64,000 nt of DNA from Owenia fusiformis (Eukaryota > Annelida > Polychaeta > Sabellida > Oweniidae). The translations under genes and the position numbers were made by a program. The notes beneath the pieces are model-generated. The model did not search any database and was not told the DNA's origin. It was given only the letters and a program-made list of their open reading frames with translations. The stretch spans positions 35,247,366-35,311,365 of the forward strand of contig CAIIXF020000001.1 in NCBI GenBank assembly GCA_903813345.2. The letters are read 5' to 3'. This document shows positions 42,601 to 51,834 of the stretch, piece by piece. Position 1 is the first letter of the stretch. Each line of letters begins with the position of its first letter.

Positions 42601-44440
42601 TTTTTCAAAATGGCCGCCTACTACCCAAAGTGTCATTAGACAATGTGCCATGCTTATAGTATTCACATAAAATATGAAACATACCAAATATGAACAAAAT
42701 CGCTTCACTACTTTTCAAGTTATAGTAAAAACGTAAAAATGGTGGTCATTTTTCAAAATGGCCGCCTACTACCCAAAGTGTCATTAGACAATGTGCCATG
42801 CTTATAGTATTCACATAAAATATGAAACATACCAAATATGAACAAAATCGCTGAACTACTTTTCGAGTTATAGTAAAATACGTTAAAATGGCAGCCATTT
42901 TTCAAAATGGCCACCTTCTACCAAAAGTGTCATTAGACAATGTGACATGCTTATAGTATTCACATACCAAATATGAACAAAATTGCTTCACTACTTTTCG
43001 AGTTATTGTAAAATACGCTAAAATGGCGGCCATTTTTCAAAATGGCTGCCTTCTACCAAAAGTGTCATAGGACAGTGTGCCATACTTATAGTATTCACAT
43101 ACCAAATATAAACAAAATTGCTTCTCTACTTTTCGAGTTATAGTAAAATACGTTAAAATGGCGGCCGTTTTTCAAAATGGCCGCCTTCTACCAAAAGTGT
43201 CATAGGACAGTGTGCCATGCTTATAGTATTCACATACCAAATATGAACAAAATCGCTCCACTACTTTTCGAGTTACAGCAAAAATCGTAAAATAACGAGT
43301 AAAGGCCGCCATTTTTCAAGATGGCTGCCATGTGCTTTTTTAATATCTACATTTGTAGCTTTATTAATGTCCTTTATAATTTTTTTACACTTAAAACATA
43401 TTGCTATTACAGTTTTACATATTGTACCTAAATTACTGTAAAATCGGCACTAAAATGGCCGCCATTTTGAAATGAGCGGCCATTTTGAAAATCGGCTTTC
43501 GAGCAGAACTTCTACCCCCATAGGGTATATGTGTAAAAAATATGAACAAAATCGGGCCAACGGTATTTGAGTTATTGCCCGGACGGACGGACAGACGGAC
43601 GGACGGACGGACGGACGGACGGACGGACGGACGGACGGACGGAGGCGTTCCCTATATCCCTCCGAACTTCGTTCGATGGGATAATAATTCAAGGAATGTA
43701 TGATGATGAAACAGGGTTCATGACATGAGTTTTTAATGACGTAAATCAAGATTATTTCTACTCGCATCTGGGATATTCAACATGACTTCAACAATTTGTG
43801 TTTGATACAGACTGCCATCTTGTTCCCAGTCCTCTTTATAATCCATGCTCCAGCTTTCGCCAGAAACTTACTTGACGTACGTGGGATTTCGTGAAAAATA
43901 TTCGCCGTATCTAAAGTCAAATAACTGCATCCATAGGTTATTCACTTGAACCAAACAAGTAGAAATAGAAAGATGAAGATCTCAGCTATAAAATAAGTGC
44001 AAAATCTGTCACAGGGAAGCAGGTACCATTTTGTATAAGGAACGTTGGTGGTCACTTTTTTTGAAATTTTCCAATTTAGTGACGCATCTTCTGTATTATT
44101 CTTTGAGCCTATGAGATCCTATTACAAAACGATCTGGCCAATATCTGTGGATGAGAACAGAAACTTTCTGAATCGGAGAAGATTTCAACTGAACTTCAAG
44201 AAAAATAGAAGTAAGCTTAGACTAGATCTAATCTACCTCTATCAAAAAACAAATTGATCTAATTTAGCTATGGACTGTAGTTGTAATCGAATCAGTCCCA
44301 ATAAAAGAACATAACTATAAAAACAGTAATATTTTTGATTAATTTATAATGTAAATTGTACTTGCATATGTAGTTGAAAGGCAACGCGCGGCATTTTGCA
44401 GAATTTTAGGTCGAATCCAATTTTTCATTTTCGATGCCAT
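24640..44440 (-). CDS. HMGCL: Hydroxymethylglutaryl-CoA lyase
   Basis: Ten coding exons, minus strand: 44440-44366, 41629-41564, 41279-41172, 40718-40623, 33111-33053, 32302-32213, 31748-31685, 30902-30714, 25667-25542 and 24741-24640. They total 975 nt, 324 residues (human 325). The enzyme splits HMG-CoA into acetoacetate and acetyl-CoA, the last step of ketogenesis and leucine breakdown. Active-site elements are present: VGPRDGLQN (Arg40, Asp41), VHCHDTYGQ (metal-binding His232 and His234) and [14 protein letters not shown] (Cys265). Exon 1 encodes a basic transit-like peptide (RCLSTTY) lacking acids, consistent with mitochondrial import, and the protein ends in SKL, the peroxisomal PTS1 signal. 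Exon 1 joins exon 2 in frame only through a GC donor (TAT|GCAAGT). Exon 9 opens at the last acceptor of a ~37-copy array. Introns 1 and 4 are full of transposons. Confidence 0.96.
25617..29275. repeat. 99-bp minisatellite built from HMGCL exon 9 start plus splice acceptor
   Basis: About 37 tandem copies with a 99-bp period (one 98-bp unit next to the exon), filling two thirds of HMGCL intron 8. On the gene strand each unit reads TTCTTGTGTTGTAG, the true acceptor of exon 9, then ATGGGTGTATCAGTTGTGG and onward to GGAGGATGTCC. That is the first ~50 nt of exon 9 ([17 protein letters not shown]). A ~35-nt spacer (CCTTTCATTGTATTGTAATT) follows. Units differ at scattered sites (AATACG/AATACA, CCACAACT/CCACCACT, CTCCAAGG/CTCAAAGG). 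Blocks of units share variants, which points to higher-order duplication of several units at a time. The gene-strand frame entering from exon 9 meets TAA in the spacer. Confidence 0.97.
29608..29790. mobile_element. Pogo/Tc1-type MITE in HMGCL intron 8
   Basis: A 183-bp element with ends CAGTGAAACCTGCATATCCG and the inverted CGGATTAGATAGGTTTTACTG, flanked by TA on both sides. Internal GAACACCT repeats and GTGAAACC-like ends are typical of MITEs derived from pogo-like Tc1/mariner transposons. Non-coding. Confidence 0.8.
30190..30690. repeat. Second copy of the GTCACCAC hairpin family, HMGCL intron 8
   Basis: It begins near AGAATGTCACCACTTGG (about 30194) and ends with TATGTCACC, ATTTCT and GGTGGTAACATA at about 30662-30688. 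Just before the hairpin are CACCAAATGCCAACCGCTG and a short A-run, as at 21960-22010. The hairpin ends only about 25 nt from the exon 8 donor of HMGCL. Confidence 0.55.
31375..31675. repeat. Short copy of a dispersed repeat ending in a GGAC-type run, HMGCL intron 7
   Basis: It shares GAGTTATTGCCCGGAC-like sequence, CAGACGGACGG, CCTATATCCCTC and CGAACTTCGTACAGTGGGAT with the large copies at 36788-38130 and 42226-43685. It also has one AAAATGGCTGCCATTTTG hairpin. It ends about 10 nt from the exon 7 donor. Confidence 0.7.
32560..32935. repeat. Dispersed repeat in HMGCL intron 5, paired with 45290-45735
   Basis: Shared blocks are GCCGTCACCTTCGCAT, AAGATGGCGGA, GTTGACGT(A/T)ATGCTTTG, AAGCGGTGGAA and ATATATGAACAAAT(C/G)ATCAT. 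Both ends carry inverted CAAAGCATNACGTCAAC/GTTGACGTNATGCTTTG, so the element is itself a foldback. Non-coding. Confidence 0.7.
34688..35155. mobile_element. hAT-like MITE inserted in the 41-bp satellite
   Basis: The ends TAGTGTTGTCGCGATGT and the inverted ATCGCAACAACACTA are flanked by a perfect 8-bp direct repeat GTTAACAC (34680-34687 and 35156-35163). An 8-bp duplication is diagnostic of hAT. The empty site is readable because it lies in a known repeat unit. Sub-terminal CATCGATGCATCG motifs occur near both ends. No coding content; 468 bp. Confidence 0.92.
35170..35480. repeat. Dispersed repeat, inverted partner at 40235-40470, third copy near 46640-46880
   Basis: Shared sequence includes AAGGGACATTTCATTCATAC, AGTATTGGCTATC-like, CCCAAAACCATGATCTAATG and ACATTGTTTCTTTTCACATT, each in the reverse complement at the partner locus. 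The third copy at 46640-46880 shares GATCATGGTTTTGGGATATA and AGGGTCTACTTTTC. Non-coding. Confidence 0.6.
36025..36262. mobile_element. TTAA-flanked MITE inserted in satellite sequence
   Basis: Imperfect inverted ends (ACCTGCACATCGCTCC and GGAGCGTAGTCCAGCT) continue into AAAACGCAAT and ATTGCGTTTC. TTAA stands directly outside both ends (36021-36024 and 36263-36266), the piggyBac-type target. The surrounding satellite unit confirms the insertion point. 238 bp, non-coding. Confidence 0.8.
36788..38130. repeat. Composite repeat with self-complementary tandem units, HMGCL intron 4
   Basis: The left end carries GCGAATCCCATCGAACAG and the right end the inverted CTTCGTTCGATGGGATAAT, giving short terminal inverted repeats. 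Inside are five or six units of about 120-170 bp. Each contains AGTGTCATTAGACAGTGTGC, CATACCAAATATGAACAAAA, CACTACTTTTCGAGTTATAG and a hairpin AAAATGGCGGCCATTTTTCA/AAATGGCCGCC. A GGAC/GTACGGAC microsatellite precedes the right end. A second full copy lies at 42226-43685. Confidence 0.9.
38678..38763. mobile_element. Solitary mariner-type end
   Basis: CAGGGTGACACAAAAAGTGC, preceded by ATA, resembles one end of the mariner-type elements in this window. The opposite end was not found. A LINE fragment begins right after it. Confidence 0.4.
38765..39555 (+). mobile_element. 5'-truncated non-LTR retrotransposon (LINE) 3' end
   Basis: The translated stretch 38770-39087 contains [12 protein letters not shown] and KVDKYLL. 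It continues after a frameshift at about 39120-39290 with [21 protein letters not shown] and [17 protein letters not shown]. This cysteine-rich tail is typical of the region after the reverse transcriptase in invertebrate LINEs. The 3' end is a TAAA/AAACT run (about 39530-39560). Truncated and frameshifted, so inactive. Confidence 0.85.
40235..40470. repeat. Inverted partner of the 35170-35480 repeat
   Basis: TTTAGTATGAATGAAATGTCCC, in shortened form GTATGAATGAAATGTCCC, and TCACATTAGATCATGG are reverse complements of the copy at 35170-35480. The two copies point towards each other across 5 kb of intron 4, about 150 bp away from HMGCL exon 4. Confidence 0.6.
42226..43685. repeat. Second composite repeat with self-complementary units, HMGCL intron 1
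   Basis: Same orientation and architecture as 36788-38130: left end AACGGCAACGCCAAAGCG, six or more units with AAAATGG(C/T)GG(C/T)CATTTTTC hairpins, then TATTTGAGTTATTGCCCGGA, a (GGAC)n run at about 43580-43640 and the right end GAACTTCGTTCGATGGGAT. Some units contain an extra CACATAAAATATGAAACATA segment. Confidence 0.9.
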
Positions 44441-44709
44441 TTTGAAGGATGCCAAACTTTTCTGAGAAACGAAATCATAAATATAAAATTGACTTTCTTG
44501 ACACATCTGTGAAATAAGAATAGACTAAAACCAATACACTAAAATTCCCGCCATCTTTGGTATTTAACAAGATCGATATTACTTTATTCAAAGAAAATGT
44601 TTCTTGGAATTTTAGACCTCCATGGGCCCCCCCTCCATCCAATATTAATTTCGATTATTTTTTAAACGCTTGGAAACTAACTTAAAAAAAGTGAGCAATA
44701 TCATTAGTG

Positions 44710-46215
44710 TTGTGATAATAACACGCCGTCGCCTAACCATCGCGTAAGCAGGCGTCACCGTACAGCGTTAAAAAATACAGTAGTACAGTTTTCTGTACGG
44801 TGACGAAAATTAACTGAGTTGAAGCAAAAACTATAATGAGGGTTTTAAAAAGATTAATTAGATGAAAATAAATACGATTTTGGGTGTAATAAAAACAGCA
44901 TTCTCTTAGGAATGGTTTTTACTTTCTAATTATGATCAAAGTTTTTCGAGCACTGCTCGGATTTTTTCTGACTGGATCGGCCCACATAATCGACTCGAGA
45001 GAAAAATGTTGTTTTTTTCACTTTTCGTTTGGTTATTATTTTCCCTGTCGTCTGAGAGTATGGATTATTTTTATGAGAATATGTATTTGTTATCTACACA
45101 TTTTAGAACAGATGAATATTCGGCAAATAATCATTCATTCAGTGTATTTATTTAAAAAAGATCAGAACTATACGGTGACGCATCAGCTGTACGGTGACGA
45201 TTCCTTAGATTTCTAAGCTTACTGTTCGAACAAGAGGTAAAGAAGCGTCAGATCTACATGTACATTATCACTGGTAAGTATCAAGCCGTTACAGCCGTCA
45301 CCTTCGCATTTAAGATGGCGGACAGGAAGTATTAATTTCGATATTTTTAGTTTTCATGGAATTAACTATTTGAAAGTTGACGTTATGCTTTGGTATCATT
45401 TGAACTTAATCAGGCTTTTCTCATATGACTAACAAAGATAGCCTACACAGCCATCTTTACCCCATGCAAGATATTGCATCTTTCATCCTAAAAAGTCACA
45501 CGTGCAAGATGAGATTAACTTGTGACATCCCTTCTTTTAAAACATCAATAACATAGCAACAAGATAGTTTTTGGTTTCATGATCTTTACCGTATCATACA
45601 TTTCCAGTAACCTTCCATTAAGCGGTGGAAGGTGTCGTTGAACTGTAGCGCCCATGCACTATATATGAACAAATGATCATACTCCAGAGTTTCCATTTCA
45701 TACAATCTTAGTCTCATTTAGTTCATCAAAGCATAGCGTCACCGTACAGCTGGTGCGTCACCGTACAAATTTGATCTTTTTTAAATATACATAATGAATG
45801 GTTGTTTGCTGAATCTTCGCCCGTTCTGAAATGTGTATTTAACAAATACTTGTTCTCATAAAAATAATCCATACTCTCAGACGGCAGGGAAAATAATAAC
45901 CAAACGAAATGTGAAAAACAACCTTTTTTCACTTGGGTCGATTATGTGGGCCGATTCACTAAGAAAAAAATCCGAACAGTGCTCGTAAAACGTTTATCAT
46001 AATCAGAAAGTTAAAACCATTTCTAAGAGAATGCTGTTTTTATTCCACATGAAATCGTATTAGTTTTCATCAAATTAATTTTTTTTAAACCCTTGTCATA
46101 GTTTTTGCTTCAAAGCAGTTAATTTGCGTTACCGTACAGAAAACTGTACTCCGCTATTTTTTGACGCTGTACGGCGACGCCTGCTTACGCGATGGTAAGG
46201 CGTGAATAACGTCCC
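44710..46215. repeat. 1.5-kb foldback element with GTCACCGTACAG motifs
   Basis: Two inverted arms of about 480-500 bp (44715-45215 and 45735-46210) match end to end. The outer ends are CGTCGCCTAACCATCGCG and CGCGATGGTAAGGCG. The motif GTCACCGTACAG or its complement occurs at both arm ends (near 44755, 44800, 45170, 45190, 45735, 45755 and 46133). The loop (45290-45735) is a copy of the repeat at 32560-32935. Open frames in the arms (44932-45216 plus, 45726-45932 minus) are mirror images of each other; no known protein was recognised. Confidence 0.88.
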
Positions 46216-49200
46216 TCTATTTATTACGGGTCGTGTAGAGCATTGTTGCCTGATTTATAGCAAAAAATTGACTTTTGCACGTTCTCGCGTAACGTTGGTG
46301 ATGATGCGCCCTTTTTAATAGTCTCATATCTTAGACATGTTAGAAGCGTATCAGTTCAAAAAAAATATTAGAAGACCTAACATATTTTGCCATGCACTGT
46401 GCCTATTCATTTGAAAATTCAGTTGTAAATTCTCTCTTGAAAAAATAAATCTTCCAAAGGAGTGGTATCGATATGGAGAACATTTGAACACACGTTTCTC
46501 TTAAACCAGTCATAAAAAAATCTAAAAATTTAACACATCATCAATTTAATGGTCATCTTTTGAATGGTAACTATATAATTTGTAATATATATATATATAC
46601 TTTCATCTATATTGTTTTAGAAAACACATCAAACACTTGTTTTATTCTTGGTATCATGTTTCCAGAGTGAAATGAAACAGTCTTTCCGAACCTCATTGGA
46701 ACAAAACGACTTAATCACAATATGTTTAGGTCTCTCAATATTGGGGGAGGGGATGTTACACTTTTTTTCACGTCAGATCATGGTTTTGGGATATATAGGG
46801 TCTACTTTTCTTATGACAGATTTACACTTACAGTTTGCTTTTCTTGTTGAGTTTCTTTTAGTCACCCTTCTCTTTGGCATTTGCGCTTATATATTGTAAT
46901 TGTACAAAGGAATTTTGTACAAAACAAAGGGGATTTTGTTTTAATTTTTTGAATACTTTTTTAAAATCAACCAAAAATTCCTTCGTATAACTATTATATT
47001 GAGAGGACTAAAAACATGTTGTATATGCTATTTTGTTCCAACAAGTTTCGGAAAGACATTTTATTTCATTCTCTAGAATTGGTAGAAAGGAGCAAAAACA
47101 ATTGCACTAAAAACAAAAAAAATGTTAACAAAAACAGTTATATAAAATATTTCTAAATAATTTTCGCCTACTAAATAAAATCGCCTACTCCCCCTCCACC
47201 CATTTTGTGCGATCACCGGGGGTGCAATGAAACTTTTTGCGAGGGTCAAGTTGGCAGAGCATCAATTTCAATCTGTAAAGTCAAGTTGTCACCTTGAAAA
47301 CCAAATAAGGAATGACCTTGGATGCGGTGATTGGTTATCTACAGGGTGGGCCAAAAAAAACCAATACCCAACTTCAAATCAGGATAAAAATAGTTACATT
47401 CAATATGGTACATTGACTTACATATCATTTTAAAGGTAATCCATTTTCAAACAATTTGGTATATAAAAGATGGCTGCACGAGATTTCATTGATTTTTCTG
47501 CTATTTAGAAACTATCCTATTGATTCTTCATTCAATTGCCTACCCCTGAAGATGATATATTGCTGAGGGACTAATATCCATGTCGCTGTTTAAAGGGAAA
47601 CTGCTTGCAAGGTAGTTCTCACCAAAAGAAACAAAAGGGTCAACTTATTTTTGATGCTTGTCCCAAAAGATGATATATGGCTGAAAGACGGAATCAATAT
47701 CAATTTAGCCATTAAGGGAAACTGCTTGTAAGATAGTTCTCATCCAAAGTCAAACTAAAATATTTGTCTTCATAATAATGATATGTTATACAATGGATAG
47801 ATTAAAATACGTCCACTTGTTTGATAGCAAAACAATGGGTTTCAAACTGACGAAAAAACTCTCCTACGTGCACCTTTTCAATTTTAAAAAGCAACCATTT
47901 GACTTCATACCTTTAGCTTCAATTGAATTATTCTTTGAAAATGCCAAATAAATATATCATATATTGGAAAGTCACAACTAGATTATTTGATATTTGAGTT
48001 GAATACCTAGGTTTTGTGTTTTCAATATGTTGCCTTTGTGTCCTACCTTTGATAATGGTGTTTAATAGGTCCTCTAAATTGAATATCCTAGGTTAAACCT
48101 ACTGCATACCAACTGAGGTGATACTTTTGCTGAGATTCAAGATTAAGATTCATAGATATATTACATTTTAGGGGTTGTTTTATGATTTGTGTTTTCAATA
48201 TGTTGCCCTTTGTGTCCTACCTTAATGATATTTTGATATATCGATTGATTGAATGGTCAATATACTTAAAATAGTCAGGAGTGAAGACTAACATACCCCT
48301 AACATGATATTTATAATGATTTGCATAGTCAAATTTAAATGCACTGAATGACCTTAGTTTTAATCCCTATGACCTAATTTTGTTTTGGATGTGTTCATAA
48401 TTTATAAAAGTAGTTATTTCCATGTTATATTCTTTAGGTACATGGGGTAACGGATCCTTTGCCTAGCCGACTTTTTTATACTGACTACGCCCCTAGATAG
48501 CACACCATTTATTGATCATGAATTTCGGTAATGTTGAACCCCCGGCCGGTGTTTAACTATGGTGATACTATTTTGATTACAAGATGCGGCAAACGAAGGA
48601 TAGGAACATGGGATGTTTCCAAAAATGACCTAAGAATACACTTGATAAACTATAGGCTGATATCAGGCCACTTTATTGAACAAGATGTTATCTTATATTT
48701 CTGACTTATCATCGGTGGTAGCCGATAACTAACTATATTTATGTAATAAATGGTCCATAAAGTGGCTTTAATGTGCAATACCCTTCCGCCACCCACCGAA
48801 TGCAGGTAAGTACTTAAAGAAACAGAGACATTTTTCTTTTTTACTTTTGTTTAAAATATCAAGCCGATCAAATAAAAATGATGAATGAGTTTTTTATCCA
48901 TGAGACTTCCCTGATATAAGATATAGCAGTACAATTACACAGCAACGTAAATGTTTGCGCAATATAATTTGGTTTATCACGCTTGAGCTGTACTCTAATT
49001 TAATTTTTCCATTCTATCATTTCAGTAGAATTGTTTATGTGATGCATTTTATTCTCCTAAGATTTTGTAATTAGGTTTAATCAACAATTACTTAAAGGTA
49101 ATCTTTGATCTATCAGTCACAAAACAAAACAATCTTTAATTGCCAGCCGTGTACCGAGCCTTCAATGGCTTTCTTTGGCAGGCAAGAAAAACAAACTTTT

Positions 49201-49400
49201 AATACACCAAATATCATAGTGAAGTGATATAAGATATCATTTTGTTCAAAAATTCATATCTTATAGAAATGAATCCTAGTATGTTCATTTGTTGAGAAAA
49301 CGCCCACACTTCAAAGTTGTAGACAGATATTCTGAAAAACTGTGAGATGTTCTCGAATACAATAGTCGTCAACAAGATCTTCAAATACTTCCAAAAAATG
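46216..49400. other. Intergenic DNA with repeat remnants
   Basis: No coding exon recognised. There is a copy of a dispersed repeat at 46240-46400 (similar to 55815-55930, sharing AGAAGACCTGATATTTT-like text), part of the 35170/40235 family at 46640-46880, and a solitary mariner end CAGGGTGGGCCAAAAAAAAC at 47342. Confidence 0.5.
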
Positions 49401-49468
49401 AATTTTAGTGTAAAAGTTGATTTCATGTTTAAGGTTACGCCATCTTGGGAAGACACGGCACAACTAAG

Positions 49469-51003
49469 ATGGTTCTGTTGAAATTAATTGTCATGGCAGC
49501 ATTGGTTGCCATGGTGAGCAGTTGCTTCATTGGAAAACAATTCGAAGAAGGAGGAAAGTGCTGGGCTGGTTGTCCCTGCCAGAATGGAATGCGTTGTGAG
49601 GCATTTGTTCACAGGTGTAAAAAGAAAGGAATCCTAGATGAGAGATGTCATTTGACGAGACCATGCGCGGATGGCTTCAGTTGTCAACCAGGCATACATA
49701 AGTAAGAACCTCATTACTACTGTGGTAGGGGACAACAGCTGGGCTAACTCATAAAACTCGTCAAAAATACGATTGAATATCAGTTAAGACATACGGCACA
49801 ATCCTCGACAAGGACGCATGCTATTTATGTCAACGTATTTGAAAATCTTTATACATTTAGCACAAATAAAGAAATCAAATAAATACACAAAATATCCACA
49901 AAAATGAATGAACCAACAACCAGACTTGCACATTTCCGTATTAAATTGGGTATAATTGCAGATGTTACAACAAGCCTAGATTGGAGGGGCAACCATGCAT
50001 AGCAGGTCATCCATGCGGACCAGGACTAAGGTGTGAAGCCGGAAGTCACGTATGTAGAAAACTAGGAACACTTCTGGATAGTTGCCATGCGACAAGACCT
50101 TGTGGTGACGGGTATAGTTGTCAGCCAGGGGTTCATCGATGCTACAACAAACCCCGTTTAGATGGTCAACCATGCGTCGCGGGACATGGCTGCGCAAAAG
50201 GACTACACTGTGAGGCGGGTTCTCAACGATGCAGGGCTCCGGGCAAGTTAGAAGAGAGCTGCCACCTCACCCGACCATGTGAGAAAGGTCTCAGTTGTCA
50301 ACCTGGTATCCACAAATGCTACGACCTTCCGCGTTTAGAGGGTCAGCCCTGCGTTGCTGGACATGGATGTGGTACAAACCTAACATGCGAGGCAGGTTCA
50401 CATCGTTGCAGACTACCAGGTGGGCTATTGGACAGTTGTCATCTTACTCGACCATGTGGTGACGAACTCTTCTGTGTTCCTTTAATTCATAAATGTCTTC
50501 CAGATTTCTTAATCTCCGATGAATTCCTAGATTTCATTTTCAATTTAACTGCCAATGATACTGCCATGATTGTTGAAATATTAGAAAACATTGATCCAAA
50601 TGACATAGAAGGAATCTTTAAATTCATTGAACTCATCCCAAAAGATCTTTTAAATGGAATTCTAGAACTCCTTTCTTCTTTAACACCAAAAGATCTGAAC
50701 AATATTGTCGATTTTTTGAAAACGTTAGATCCTAAAATGGTTGAATCTATCGCTGAATTCCTTGCCAGTCTTACAGAGAAAGACATTACGGAATTGGTGG
50801 ATATCTTGTCAAAGATTGATATTGATCAGGTGAAAGGCCTGTTTGATATGCTCCTTTCCCTCGATGGCAATGAGATTGATATGATACTTGGTGCTCTGTC
50901 TCAACTTAGTGAGGAGGACCTCATGGACATTGTTGACATCCTGGCTAATATTACGGAGGACGATTTGAAAACAATCGAGGAACTCATTGGTATAATTGGG
51001 TAA
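49469..51003 (+). CDS. Secreted cysteine-rich protein with 15-residue acidic helical repeats (family not recognised)
   Basis: Two coding exons, 49469-49701 and 49962-51003 (TAA), joined by a GT-AG intron with matching phase (lysine codon AA|A); 424 residues. Residues 1-18 (MVLLKLIVMAALVAMVSS) form a clear signal peptide. Residues about 28-256 hold eight modules with spacing C-x5-C-x5-C-x6-C, alternating as GQPCVAGHGC...CEAGSHRC and DSCHLTRPC...CQPGIHKC types, so four pairs. Residues 274-423 are ten 15-residue units such as TPKDLNNIVDFLKTL and SEEDLMDIVDILANI, predicted acidic amphipathic helices. The cysteine spacing is loosely like small secreted disulfide domains (colipase/Dickkopf type), but I cannot name a family. 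An extracellular or matrix role is inference. The start is the only in-frame ATG before the hydrophobic segment. Confidence 0.85.
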
Positions 51004-51069
51004 TTGCTAGCAAAAGTAACACGCTTAGACCAGCTCATAGTCTCGAGAGAGCTTTAATTTACCTTTTCA

Positions 51070-51575
51070 CTGTTCCACAACTAGTTACTTTGACGGAACG
51101 TCAATATAACAAAATGAACAAACTTCCTGGATGTACGAGTTTTTTTGTTTTCTCGATTTAAACTTACGTATAAGTCATGTTGCGAATTATCATTTGGCAC
51201 AAAGTTAGACAATATAGTCTAGCTTTTAGAAATGCTTTGGGCTTGGAATTTGATTTTTAATAAAAGCTGTAATTCATGCATTTAGACCATCGCTTTTGTT
51301 ACATTGACGTAAGTCGTCAAAGTAACATACATTAGTAATATAACGGACTTTCGTCAATGTAACAAAAGCGAGGGGCTAATTATATGAATTGCAACTTCAT
51401 TTACAAAACAAAATCCAAATCGAAGAAACTTATTAAAACTAGCATTTTCCAGCTTTGTGCCAAATTATAATCTGCAACTTGACTTGACTCGAGAAAACAA
51501 AAAACTCGTAACCAGGAAGTTCATCCATTTTGTTACATTGACGTTCTGTCAAAGTAACTAACTGTGGAACAAGCT
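51070..51575. mobile_element. Foldback MITE downstream of the secreted-protein gene
   Basis: Inverted arms start TGTTCCACAACTAGTTACTT and end AAGTAACTAACTGTGGAACA. Matching continues through CAAACTTCCTGG/CCAGGAAGTT and inner GTTACATTGACGTAAG/CTTTCGTCAATGTAAC. The element is about 505 bp. A one-armed copy lies in EMC2 intron 5 (13391-13620). Confidence 0.85.
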
Positions 51576-51650
51576 TTTGGCTCATCTTATTCTTATTCTT
51601 GATGTCCTTTAATTCTATATATTGTTTTTGATTTAGTTATGATATATGTG

Positions 51651-51656
51651 AATAAA
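51651..51656 (+). promoter_or_regulatory. Possible polyadenylation signal
   Basis: AATAAA about 650 nt after the stop of the secreted-protein gene. An earlier AATAAA at 51259-51264 lies inside the foldback MITE and is an alternative. Confidence 0.3.
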
Positions 51657-51834
51657 ATAAATATAATGTTTATCTTGATGGCGTAAAGCAGAAATAAACG
51701 CAATTAGTGAAAATAATATTCTAGATTAAGTAAATGTAAATACCACTGCCAACCTCAACCTGCAGTCGAGACGTGATAATGCATGACCATACAAATGAAA
51801 AGGGCGAGTGAACAATAATATAAGTATTTGGTAA

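Noticed and set aside
43575-43645. (GGAC)n run as an independent microsatellite locus of interest
   Set aside because: It is a standard part of the composite repeat family and occurs at the same place in the other copies.
43796-43850. Minus-strand ATG beginning [11 protein letters not shown] as the HMGCL first exon
   Set aside because: It has no basic transit character, no suitable donor and no alignment to the family; the exon at 44366-44440 fits far better.
44932-45932. Open frames on both strands in the foldback arms
   Set aside because: They are mirror images created by the inverted arms and match no known protein; conservation between them reflects shared DNA, not evident selection.
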